A stretch of DNA of 23,777 bases from Botryllus schlosseri. Lineage: Eukaryota > Chordata > Ascidiacea > Stolidobranchia > Styelidae. The notes below the pieces were generated by a model, which ran no database searches, was not told where the DNA came from, and was given only the letters and a program-made list of their open reading frames with translations. Every line of letters begins with the position of its first letter. Positions within the stretch are counted from its first letter, which is position 1. This document shows, in pieces, positions 1 to 12,700 of the stretch. The position numbers and the translations under genes were made by a program. The stretch spans positions 1 through 23,777 of the forward strand of contig ATSW01011492.1 of assembly GCA_000444245.1 (NCBI GenBank). The letters run 5' to 3'.

Positions 1-346
1 CAAGTCACCTCCAAAAATCGAGTGACTTGACTTGACTCGAGTCACTTTCGAAAATCGATTGACTTGACTTGACTCGAGTCAAAATGTGCAATGACTCGAA
101 ATGACTAGTGACTCGAAGGCAGTGACTTGATCCCAACACTGACTCGAAACTGGTCAGTCAACACAATGACTTGGACTCGGACTCGATTCATAACACTATG
201 ACCCGGACTCGAACCTCTGCTCGCCGACTTGGACTTGGACTTGACTCGGTGGTGCATTGAAAATGACTCGACTTGACTCGAGTCAAAACTATAATAGTGA
301 GATTGACTTGTTACTCGGAACCTTGGGACTTGATTACAACCGGGGG
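1..346 (-). mobile_element. GACTCGAGTC-rich nonautonomous element, copy A (cut by window edge)
   Basis: The stretch is dense in GACTCGAGTC and CAAGTCA words. Read on the - strand it matches the copies at 18155-18691 and 18714-19242, including the shared words GTTGTAATCAAGTC, CAATCTCACTATTATAG and CACCACCGAGTC. Its end TTACAACCGGG at 336-346 corresponds to the CAACCCTG end of the family. Confidence 0.75.
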
Positions 347-394
347 ATATAATCTGACGATTATCTTATCTTAATCCTGGTATTTAGTAGAAAT

Positions 395-575
395 ATACCA
401 CGTGAGTAACTCAAGTATACAAAGCCTACTTGAGATAAAAGTAGAAGTAATTAATTACTGAAAACCAGTTCTGAGCTTCGTTTTGCTTAAAGAACTGAAA
501 ATATGTTAAGTAGGTAGAATTTACCACTTGGGAATATAGTGTAGGTAGCTACTTGTTTACAGACCACGTCTGTAG
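395..575. repeat. Tol2-like nonautonomous element (diverged)
   Basis: ACTCAAGTATAC, TACTTGAGATAAAAGTAGAAG and the end GACCACGTCTG match the words of the Tol2-like family in this window. Limits are approximate. Positions 347-394 hold nothing I recognise. Confidence 0.5.
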
Positions 576-610
576 CTTGGTGTTTGATTATTATTATAAA
601 TATTTTTCAG

Positions 611-740
611 ATGCGACGATATCAAAGATTGTATCAACGGATTAGACGAAGATGAAGACCTCTGTGTACCTCCTTCTTCTCCTCAGAACACAACATCTCC
701 TGTTACAACAACACCGCAGTCCACAACCACTGCAGTTGAG
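611..740 (+). CDS. Exon: C-terminal half of an LDLa repeat plus Thr/Pro linker
   Basis: The exon follows a TTTTTCAG acceptor and ends at GAG/gtaatt. After one base of a split codon it reads CDDIKDCINGLDEDEDLC, the calcium-binding half of an LDLa repeat (C-D-x3-D-C-x-x-G-x-D-E-x-C). A Thr/Pro linker with an NTT sequon follows. The first half of this LDLa must lie in an exon to the left of the window: positions 347-610 hold no candidate and positions 1-346 are a repeat. Confidence 0.85.
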
Positions 741-3700
741 GTAATTATCTTGTCGGAGCAACGGAAAATCACGGCTGCGCTTTACAGCCCTACCTTGAGC
801 ACTGAGCAGCGATAATAGCAAATTTGTCCCTTGAAGTTGGTTCAAGCAGAGGGGGCATGGAATGTCGAAAAATCCGAGCACACGAACTCCTTCATATTTT
901 GTGATACGATTGTTGATATACAATGTTTGCTTCAATTCTCTACCAGTTGCTGACGATTACCCCTGACGAGTGTCAGCCGAAAATATTTGGGTTCATTTCA
1001 ATGTGAATATACTAATCAATAGTGTATTGAAGTTCTGTACCTCCAAGAAGCTGTTCAAATAACGCACCTGTCAATAATGCATTTGAAATGCGTCATACAA
1101 ACGACCATGGTATAGATTGGAGGCTTGATATAATGTAGTTATCAAAGCCAAGCTTTTACTTTTCATTCAGTGCGTATGCCACCTATTTACATCGCCTAGG
1201 CCAAGGTGGGTGTCATATTTCAAAGACTTCTCAAGTCATTTCGACACCTTCCTATCTTTTAATTGTATCGCAATTTTTGTGATGCATTGAACTCATAAAA
1301 ATTGCTAATAAATCGAACTGGAACTGGAACGGGCCACAGAAGTCGTCACCCTAAAAACTTTAGATTATTAGATAAGAAAATAAACAAACACACAGCATCC
1401 TGGAATAATTAGAAATTGAAACACTGAAAAACATACCCTCTGACTAAAGCAAAATCTAACATCATTGCTAGATCGATAGTCTTCGATTCTTCCCAGCTAA
1501 ACTTATGCTCGATTGTTGACACGTACAAAGAATCATTAATATTGTCACCCAGCTAATATAACATTTATATCAACGCTATCCTATGTGCAGTTATTAATCA
1601 CTATTCCTGTTCTACAACTAAATGGACCCTCCCAGGGGTGGTAAAAGTAGTCCTCAATTGTACACAACTAGAAGTAGTGATTTCCAGGTAAGTATTCTTG
1701 GTCAATTTTTGTTAAAAAATGGAAAACTGAAGTAGAAGTAGTCGAAAGTCTAGCCACTTGATGAAGGAGTGCAAGAAGGCAGAATCCTATTTCAGTGCTA
1801 CGAAAAGTAGAAGTGCTTCGTTATTGACCACCTTCAGGTGCTACAACGTCATATATATTTTACACACAAATACATTCCGTAAGCAGCCATCCTAATTTGG
1901 CGATATATCTGTACAGACTACGACGTTACCTTGCGTATTTGAATGCGGAAATGGAGATTGTCTGCCCACCGAAGAGTTAATTTGCGACGGTGCAGTTCAA
2001 TGCCCCAACGGCAAAGATGAGGTCGACTGTCCGACTACTCCAGGTGAGTTGACATACATCAGTTTTCTGTTGCTGATGGGGAGCGTTACATATTTTTTCT
2101 CTGACTCTCAACATTGTACCCAACCTCCATATTTTAGAGGTGGTAAAAGTAGACATTCTTACTACTCCAGTACAAGTATATCGCAACTTTCTACTCAATT
2201 ACAAGCAGAAGTTTGAAAGAAATAGTTTGAAAAAGTGGAGTTTTTAACCACGCTGCAGACTTTTAGTAGACAATTGGAGATGGCTACTTTTCTAAATTGC
2301 AAAATCCATCTTCCAGACTAAGGCAAAATGACTTAACACTCCAAACAGGTGCCATTTTCGAAAATTCAGTCAGTTACCGTGATACAGGTGCTATATCAAG
2401 GGTCGCCAACTCAAAACGGCTCACGGGGCACTTTTCTAATTTATCAGAGGCCGCGGGCCACATGAATTCAATATCGACACAGTTTAACAGCAAACTTTTT
2501 AAAACTTGACGTCAGTACAACGCTGTGCTCCCTAACAGGCTGGCATAGTTGCCACAAAAGAGACAGAATTTTATCAAAGAAATACAAATACAGCAAAAAT
2601 TTTGTGATCATCACTTTCAATATATTTTGAACAATGAGCTGCGCACGATACCTGACAACACTTTTCAGCGACTGAAGAATTGATATTGAGGTTAGCTAGA
2701 CACGGTATTTGCTAGAAAACTATTTCCAGGTAAAGCTTGATCTTTTGAAGGTGGCTCAAGTCCTTTTCTAAGCATTTGGGTCTTGACAGTGTCTAGGCCA
2801 AGGGTCGGCAACCTACGGCCCGCGGGCCGGATCCGGCCCGCCATGCGAAATCGTCCGGCCCGCGACATAATAATTAGTTATCACAAGAATACGGCCAGCC
2901 GTTTCATAATGAGTTTCAATCTGCAGTGCAGCNCTGCATGAAAAAAATGNGGCATTGCTACGATNTAATAGTAGNCTACGATACAGGTATTAGTCTATTG
3001 TTACGCCATAAAACGAAGGTGGTTGAAGTAGGAGATGGAGATAGACTAGACTGGATCAGTGCTTATCAATCGGGTGTATCTCGCAACCGAAGGTGTTNCA
3101 TNCTTTTTTTAAAGGGTTNANCACTCTAACGNGGTGTGACAATAAAGNTGTTCTTCCTTTGCTTCAAAAAACGCTTGGANCATCTCAGACGCAATGACGG
3201 AATCTCAAACTNTTCAATTATAGATAACTAGCCTCCGTATGTTAGTTAGCCTGTCTATAGTTTGATTTTCCAGAAGGCATTGTGTGCCAAGACAAAAAAC
3301 CTGAATAGTGTTTTGGCCACAATGGTGAAAACTGTTAATATGATTTTTCTCATCAACTGAATCAGTTACGCCAGATATTACTAGAAGCAGAGAATCAATA
3401 TGGCGATGTCATGTAGGCCTATATCTGTCATGTTCGCTCATTGAGTCGAGCAGCTATGCTTACACGAGTGTATGAACTGAGAAATGAAATAGCAACTTTC
3501 CTCGAAAATACAAATATCGCTGACTCATAATCTTGTAATCGAAAATGGGTATCTCATCTTGCTTTCCTGGTACATTTAACGTCACATCTGAACAAATTGA
3601 ATTTGCAACTTCAGGGGGAAAACAACTAAATACATGAGATGTTGAGGCGCATTCAAAACAAATCTGTGACTCTGGAAATGTCAACAGTACAAAGAAANTT

Positions 3701-6700
3701 ATGCNCACTTTCCTATACTGNANGAGAGAAAACCTAGTACCAACACTACATTTGTAACTGNGATACGAAATTNATCCATTTTGAATAGGCTCTGATTCTT
3801 GTTTCATCTGACTTGTTACCAGAAGTTGAAAACCTTTCACAAAGCAAGCTGCGTCAATTTTCACAATTATTCTGCGTTGTTGAAGTGTAAATACATGTGT
3901 CTTCTGATTGGTATGATTGAGATTGCAGCAATGTAGGATAATATACCGAAGTGTGCGTAAAATATAGTACTATGAAAAAATCCGGCCCGCCAAAAAGTTG
4001 TTCACCCGAAATTTGGCCCGCGACTAGCAAAAGGTTGCCGACCCCTGGTCTAGGCCATTGCACGTCAAGGCAAAATGCACATTCATATCAGCTAATTCTT
4101 CCTTCGTGGAATGCTATTACCATCGCCGAAGCCGTATGAACTAGTGAGGAATAGTGATGTTGGGCTCAGGAGAATAGCTTACTTTGAACAACAACTACAA
4201 TATTTCTAAACTGAAATCAATTTCAACATTTCAAAATGCTTCATAATCGTTCTTTCTGAAATCTCAAATTAGTAGTGTTGCCTAACAAACTGCTTAGTAA
4301 AAGTAGAAGTTGTCTAAGAACATAACCGGTCGAGAAAGTGTTGCGGGTAGACAAAATCTACTTGAGCACTCCAAAAAATTACAAGTTCATCGTTACTGAT
4401 CACCCTCCCCCATTTTACATAGCAAACCTAAACAGAGAACAACTCTTAGTTTGACTACTCGCTAATAAATCGCTACTCTCAATAACTTTATATTAGTATT
4501 TCCCATGCGTGTTAAAGTGATCAGGCTGCTACGAGTGCCAAGTCACGTTTGCAGATTTCAAAGTCCACCGCAGAGTGTGTCGGTCACATTTGCTGTATCT
4601 CCAGAGTCTAGATCATAAGTCCAAATCTATTATGCGACCGACACTGTCACACCTGTGAAGATGTGTAGCAAATCAATTGCTCGCAAAAATTACAAGGATA
4701 TTATTTTACAGCACCCCCCACCACGGCACCCACGACCACCTCTGCGCCAACAACCACATCTGCACCCACTACCACCCCGAAGGAGAGACAGCTGTGCCCT
4801 TCGTCTTGCAACTGCTTGTCGGCTTGCGACGGATCAACTGATCATTGCGTGCGGTCGTCGGAATGCAGTATGGAGTAAGAATGCATTACAGTATTGATTA
4901 TCGGTTCTCAATACAAGGCTGATTCACTTGAATCATGTCAAATTTACATTGAACCGATGTGTGAACAACTTCCCGTATGTCTCCCATGTTGACCAACCTA
5001 TCGTGAAGCATAATTTTGTGTGGGAATTCTTGTACCTCATATTGGTCTAAAATTCAAATCCTACAAAACTGACCCATGCATTTGCCAGACTATTGCCGTT
5101 ATACTGAAAACACAGAGCGGGAAAATCTTGAAATTTGATGATTGGTGTCTGTATTTGAAGCAGCTAAATTCATGCATCAGTATTTTTCCAATGACTTGCC
5201 TCCTGTATTTGATCATTTCTTTGTTCTTGCTAAAAATCTACACTCTAATAATACAAAGAAGTCGACCAACTATACTAGCCCTGTTATTTGGAACAGGTTG
5301 ATACAGGACCTTCAGTACCACACTTTGAAAATGAATTATGCCTAAGCATGCCTTCACATCCCCCGATCCCGTTCCAAATTTGATTTATGTATTATGCCAA
5401 GGTAAATTGCATTATTTACCCCAACCACTAACCAAATTTCTATATCACATTTTTAATTTTCTACGGCAGGGTGTGATCAGACCAGTTGTGCCTACCCAGA
5501 ATAATATCGATCCAACCCTGCTCTAGACAATTAAGTTTCTTTTGATGTCATTTTCCTACTCTAGTGTGATTTTACAAATCAATAAATCTCTTTCTCTCTC
5601 TCTCTCTGTCAATCTACTTATTTTGCACTGCTAACAGAGTACAACAACAATTTTCAGCTGTGACTGCACCAATTCGAACAATAATGTTTACGATCGGGCT
5701 AACTGGAGATGTATTTTGCCTGTTCCACAATCAATGTGCACCACCACACCGACGACAACAACCACATTGGCGCCACCTACTACGACCCAATCAACCGAAG
5801 GACCAACTACTGCTGTTACGACTGTTCCAACAACAACACCATCATTTGGTGAGCTTCTGGGGCTGACACCTTTTCAATTGGTTTATGTTTATTGTTGAAC
5901 TATCGTTGATAGTGGTTTTTGACAGTTTTCTAAATAATCGGATCAATCGGGTTTTTACAGTGTTTGTATTCAGTATAGATTTAATCTCCCTGGTCTGGCA
6001 AGTACTATCATTTCTGCGGCATTGATACGTATATGCAATTGGCGATGAGACTGTTGATAGATAAAGTTCTTTTGAATTTTCTACTAGTTGCTGACAATTA
6101 CCCCTCGAGTTATTATCAATTTGAACATATTTCATACAATTGTATGGGGAAATTCTATACCTCCCAGGGTGTCTTCACATACGGTGTTGTTGATTTACTA
6201 TAATCATTTATCTGTAGCATCTGTATTTACGACTGTGCGATCTTTTCACAGGCTGCCCGGAATCCTGCATACAGTCATTAACATGCGAGGATCTCGAAGA
6301 TTTCAGTCCTCTTAATCCTCCGTACTTTGAAGATTATGACTCGTTCTTATGCAGCGAATGTGACTGTCCCACTGGGACTACGCAGGGTGAGTAAACCTTA
6401 GCATTCTGTGACAGAAATTACTGTTTATTACGGTAAACGATTTCCTGATTCCTTTTGTTCTTCACGAGTTGAAGGAGTGGCTGCTATAGTCTTGTTGCAT
6501 TGTAATTCATTCAAAATTGTCCAAAAATTGGTATTCTTAATATGCACTTATGCCTACCCCTGCATTTTATCCGGATGATATAAAATTACGTGGCGATCAA
6601 TAAAAAGCTTGTCTATTTTCTATTTCTTTGTGAGATATCTTCTTTCGTAAAGTTTTACTCGTTTACTCACTCATTTCTCATGTCAGAAACCTTAAAGTAA

Positions 6701-9700
6701 CCCTTACATCACCGTAACCTCAACCCGAAACATCAAGTGTCAGGTGCTATTGCCTTGCATACTCACATACAGAGGTGGCCACTGGCCAGTAACAAAGTAA
6801 TTTTTAGGAGTACTCCAACAGTCTTTGCATAGGAGCACTTTACTCAAGCCGTTTGACTACTTGGACAGTTTCCGCTCTTTTTACAATTTGGATTTTGAAA
6901 ATTTGAATTTACTTTTGGGAAGTGTCAGGTGTCGTAAGGACTGCGTGAAATGGCCCAATATCGCAGTGACAGAATATATTCTCCAATATTTACCCATTCG
7001 ATTTGTAATTTCAGATGACATGTGGAATACGGGACTGTGTTTGAAATTCCCCACGTGCGGCGGTTGTGAGCTGGAAGGCAAAAAACACGCGGCCGGTACT
7101 CATTTCGCGAGAGGCACATGCGAACAGTGCACGTGTCTGGTCAACGCCGAAACAGGAGAGTATTATACAGAGTGCGAGCCCTTCTGTAATTTATCGCCTT
7201 CGGATTGCCGAGTGAGGAGATCCTTTTTGTGCTGGATTAGTTCTGTTTTTCTAAATTTAGGAGGTCATCTGTTTTAGACTGGTACGGTACTTGTGGATGG
7301 TGACGACATATGCTGTCATTGTAAGGAAACGACCACCACCACTGTCAGCACTACCACTATCTCTACAACCACATCGACTCATTTGGTGTGCGGTTATCAT
7401 TGCGAAGTCGACGTGACTTGTGAGCAAAGTGTAAGTGTTTCGCTGTATTTTTGGTAGTGATTGTCAAACTTATTTTTGTCACTCTTCCACAAGTACACAT
7501 GGCTCCTATTAACACTGCTGCTATTCTAGTTTTAGAAATATAGTAGCATATTGGCAATCATAATTTGTCTCTTAAATCAAGTATTCGAGATGTATCCCTT
7601 ACTCGTCCCAATTGTTGCAATACATGCGCAAATAAATGGTGGTGGTCACTGTAAGTAGGTAAGTAAGTAGCTATACCTGAACAACTGTTCAGTAGATACT
7701 AGAAGTAGAACTAGTCTGAAAATGTACCTAGTTGGGTACGCAGTGCAAGTCGGCAAAATCTGTTTGAATACTTCGTTACAAACCACCTCTGGGATTTACT
7801 ATAGATAACTATATATTGTTGAAATTGTGTCGCAATATGTGTGCCTTCCATCTCACTCCACACTCAACAATGCCGACAGAAACTACTATGTGCTTGAGTT
7901 TGAAAATACCCGGTTTTATATCACGAACTGGTTGTAAAATAGCTCTTTTCTGCATGCAATGCAGAGAGACTATGCCGAAGGCCAGATGCCGCCGTTCGAA
8001 ATAGATTGGGATGGCAGTTGCGCAGACTGTGCCTGTCCGGCCTTGACAATCAGGGATCATATGTGGGATTCTGGAAAGTGCATTCGAATGCCGGAGAACT
8101 GTCCGGAACCGTGCAGGGTTGATGGTGAAGAGAAGACGGTAAAATATTAAGGACTGGTATTTACTTTTGTTACTCAACTTTTTTCGAGTCTCTATTTCGG
8201 AAATGGATGGACTCTATGTTTCTGAACCTTTAGAGCGCTTGTACCCCTTGAGCTTTCATTAAAATTTCTCATAACCCTTGTCCATTGTCAGGCCGCCACC
8301 AAATTATGATCTTGGGCCACATAGGGGTTTCAACGCAGCTTGTGGTATGGATTATTTTATCACAATTTACAACAAACGCGCTCTTTCTTTGTCGAATAAA
8401 GCCTAGACGCAAGACTAATGCATCCCGCACTCCTTGCTTTGATGCTTTGTACTCTCAGGGGGTCCACTGGCCCATGTTCTTGTCCTTTTGCAAAACCGAC
8501 TCGAGTCCTATTATAAAAAATGGCTAGACTCAAGTCATTTTTGCAAAAACAAATGGAATCGCATCATTTTTTCAAATCATTTTTGTAATCGACCAAACCG
8601 GGTCTCGAGTCTTTGCCCGTGACTCGACAGACTGGTTTGAAACTTTCATTTAAGAGCAGCTATTATATAGAATATATATCATTCACAAGGGGTTTAGGTT
8701 GGTTTTATAGTGCCATATATTGGTTATTCTCTAGTCCACATATGAAATTATAGCAGTGAAACGATGGGGAGCCGCTTTGGTCATCCCACAAATGAATTCG
8801 AGTGCCAGCCTTTTTAACATACAGCAACATCTCAAACTCTTATGCTTTCCAAACTTATGTCACAGGATGGCGACACATACTTTAGAGGAGATTGCGAAGT
8901 TTGCAACTGTACCTACGTCGCTGGAATCTACAGGGAACAGTGTGCACCATTCTGTAAACTTACAGAGGAAGATTGCTTGGCGCAAAACAAAGTGCTCGTA
9001 ACAGGAGAAGATATATGCTGCCAGTACGTTGATCATGAATCAGTGTCTGTTCTAAATGGAGATATGTTTTTGCACTGGATTTACGAATCAGCACAATTTG
9101 CTATGGTTTATATTAATGGATAGAGGGTCATAATCGTACGCCAGTGCTAATGCACCAGTTTGCCTGGCTCCAAGGAAAATTAATTTAGACGATAACTTTG
9201 TGTTTACCGTGACTATTCACAGCTTGACACCACACCAAGGTTTCAAAGCATGAGCAGGCCACGGTGGTAAAAGACTATGTTTCTCATTGATGGAATAACT
9301 GGAAACTGGAATCAATCTAAGATAGATCGACTTGGATATGATTACCTGAATTGTAGTGCCTGGTCCTAATATTGTGAACGTCAACCGTTGGAAATTAAAT
9401 TATTAATGATGGAAGCAATCTGCTCGTAGTTGTCATCTTCCTACGATTCAATGTCGAGTATAGTTAATTATTTACATCAAATCATTTTTGCTCCCATTTT
9501 GAAGGTGTGTCCCAGTGCCCGCTTCAGCGTCGCCAACAACAGCAGAGAAAACAACCACCACTGTCTCGTCAACGACAGAGGAAACAGAGAAAACCACCAC
9601 AACTGGTAATTATTCTATTTACTATTGAAATTATTATTGTACGGAAAAGGTTAAGCCAATCGCTTGAAGTAAACTATTATTTAACAAGACGGCAGAAGCA

Positions 9701-12700
9701 AAAATCTTGACTGAATCGGGAGTTTGCTTTATTGATATTACTGCTGCATAACCGTGCTGCTGCAAATTCCCCGACCACAGAACTGTAACAATCTGAACGT
9801 TGTCCAGTCATTTTATGAGGTAGAATCGCTGCTAGTTGAACTGTTTTTTTGTTTATAGTACCAGAGGTGGTCATTAACTAACTATTACTGTTTTGTTTAA
9901 TTAATGAAGTAGTGCCTACTTGCATTAATTACTCAAGTGGTTATAGTACTTCTACTGTTTTTAGACAATATTTAGTAATGACGCCAGCTACTTTGACCAC
10001 CACTGCATAGTGCAGCTGCGTGTACGTTAAATATATATTTTCGGGATGAGAGATAGTCTTTCTTAAATTATCACTGATTTCAACAAGAAAAATCAATGCT
10101 CAATTTTATATTCTTAGCATCAACACCTTCGGCACCAGGAACCACCACGCCGACACCCACTTGTTCAGCACATTGCGCTTGCAGTGTTCCATGCGATGGA
10201 GATCAGTCAGATTGTCTGAGGGATCCAGACTGTTCTTCGAAATGTGACTGTGAGAACAGGTACGATCTTCATTGCATTGTGAGCTGTGTGTTTTAGAGCG
10301 TGCCCATGGAGATAAGTAGATATTTCATATTATGCATGGTCCGAAGGCTTTTTGTCTGCATGGAAACTATATTAGACTCAATCAGGGCCGGACTTACGTA
10401 TTTTCCAGGTGATAGGGTCTGCAGTACTGCTGTATTGACTTCTAATAAGCATATGAATTCCCAAAGCCGAAAAGCTGGGATTTTTCAAGTACTAGTTTCT
10501 TGCGCTGTTGTTGTAGTTGTATCGTGAATAAATGAAGTGTTATAATCTCATTTTGAATTATGTTGCTTCTTGACATCGACATTATCGCCTATAATATATT
10601 GTATGGGTAATATCGGTATCAGGCTCAAAATTCTGATACTAATTACCCCAAAACCAGTTTATTAACCACACAATAACATCCAATCCAACTATGACATAAG
10701 TTTTTATCACAATATCACTACATTTTCCTAGGACAATATGCATTCATTATTCGGTACAGCACGATCTAGTATTCAGCGTTGCAACTATCTACAGCAACTA
10801 AAGGTACTAGTTTCTTGCCCAGCCGGAGTATGAAATGAAATTTATGGGATAAACGTCTCAAATTACTGCCAGCTGCCACAACTTGGAATCCCTTGTTGAA
10901 ATCTGCCGCATTTTGATAGTGGCTCTATGGAAAAAAAAATATTATGTCGCCGATTTTGTAATCTGGCTGAAAATTCTGATATTGGCTGTACTCTAATCTC
11001 GATAGCCCGAAACCAAGTTACTTTCTGGGTAACAACATCCAATTCGATAACAGCATCATCGTTTGCCTCGAGTCGGCATAAGATACTACATCAACCTTGC
11101 ACAATGTACATTCCGTTTTCCTGTATACAACAACAACAACGTAGTATTAAGTATTGGAATCTGTCTACAGCGAGGCAGTACGTATCAACGGCCGTTGCGC
11201 TATAGAAGTCGAATGCCCCCCGCCAACCACCACCACCACCACAGCATCAACGGTTTCTACGACAGCCACCACGCCAAGCACAACCACCCCTGCTGTTTGT
11301 GAGGTTCGTTATATAAAGTCGTTTAAGCTGAATGAGTCCATGTAAATCTTTCTGTGTTTCAGGAGGGCAGTATTAGGAATGATAGCAGCTCCTGCCAGAC
11401 ATGCAGGTGTACCGACGGGAAATATGATTGCACCTCCGTATGCACCAAGACTTGCGATGAGGTAAGTGTTGCATTATTCGACAGAGCTGTGGCGAATCTC
11501 ATCGGTTTGAATGAAATGCACTCAGAGTAGAAGTAACTGATTAATTCATGATATCCCTGTAAACTTGGGGTCATCCCAGAATTATATTTTTCATAATCAC
11601 AAGTAAGGCTGGCCTAATTGAGGGCGAGTAGAAGCCTCGAGTTGAGTATTTTTGTTCCACAATGACATCAGACATAGTAAGAACGAATTGCTAAGTTCAA
11701 ATACATACCTTCGATACGATCGCAATGACAATAATGCCAGTTAGACTTCAGAAAAGTGATTATTTTTCTTATTCACCAACCAAAACTTTTGCATGCAAGC
11801 GATAATCCTATAGGTCCATCACTACTCAAAGATGTGTCTCCGCTAACATGCGTGGTCTATTGTTGCATGTTTTGGAAGCTACGATAAAGCATATCGAATT
11901 TCAATGCTTCGATGATGGGAAGACAGTGTGTCGAAACGTTAATTACCGCAGTTGCAATAGTTCTTTGTCAAATGGAGATTGTATGATTTCGGTACTTAAA
12001 AAATCGACCATTACCACACGACTAAAATCTTTTCAAGCAATAAACCACTCGCATCGTTGTGCCCAGCTATAATTGTGACGCGACGTCACTTAGTAGCTGT
12101 GGCTATATGAAATTTTTAATCACCCCTTTACTATTTTCATCATGCAAATTGCCTCTGCAAAGTATGAAATATCGACGGTTAAATTATTCCATTTGCAAAA
12201 TGGGAAATTTTTCAAGTCCGCAATTATTTCTAGAGTTATCTAGAATCCTTTTTAGACCAAAGGCGAAAAATTGATCACACCTGCTGGATCCTGCTGCTAT
12301 TGTTGCCCGGGCACTACTGTATCGACGACTACAACAATCAAGTCTACCACCAGCAAAGGTATGCAGCGTGTTGTCGTTGTCACGTCCCAATCGTAAGCTG
12401 TGTTCCAAGCGATCTCATGATTCTGATCCATTGCACCGAGGTGGTCAATTCAGTTATCGTTGCTACTCAAGTAGAAGTATCATTGAGCGATTTCCGATTA
12501 AGTAAAAAAGTAAGTTTTCTCAACCTAGTTTCAAAAACTGAAAGGAACACTTGAAGTGAAAGTAGTCTATCACATGACCACTTGAAAACACTTCATTACT
12601 GACCACCCGTGGTGTGTAAAAGTAAAAAAGCAAGATGCTTTGCCAAAAGACTGTTCCAATACAAGTGACAGTAACCTACATACGTGAACACACGAGTAAG

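Noticed and set aside
1-346. CRISPR-like or satellite array from the repeated CGAGTC words
   Set aside because: Words are irregularly spaced with no fixed unit, and the whole stretch aligns as one copy of an interspersed element.
3460-3864. 134-codon open frame on the - strand
   Set aside because: It is antisense to the hAT transposase relic on the + strand.
4655-4897. 80-codon open frame on the + strand
   Set aside because: It reads exon 4712-4874 in another frame, giving a Pro/Arg-rich stretch instead of the Thr linker and cysteine module that its paralogue supports.
6825-7277. 150-codon open frame on the + strand
   Set aside because: Only 7015-7211 is coding; the rest is intron read-through, as the phases and flanking splice sites show.
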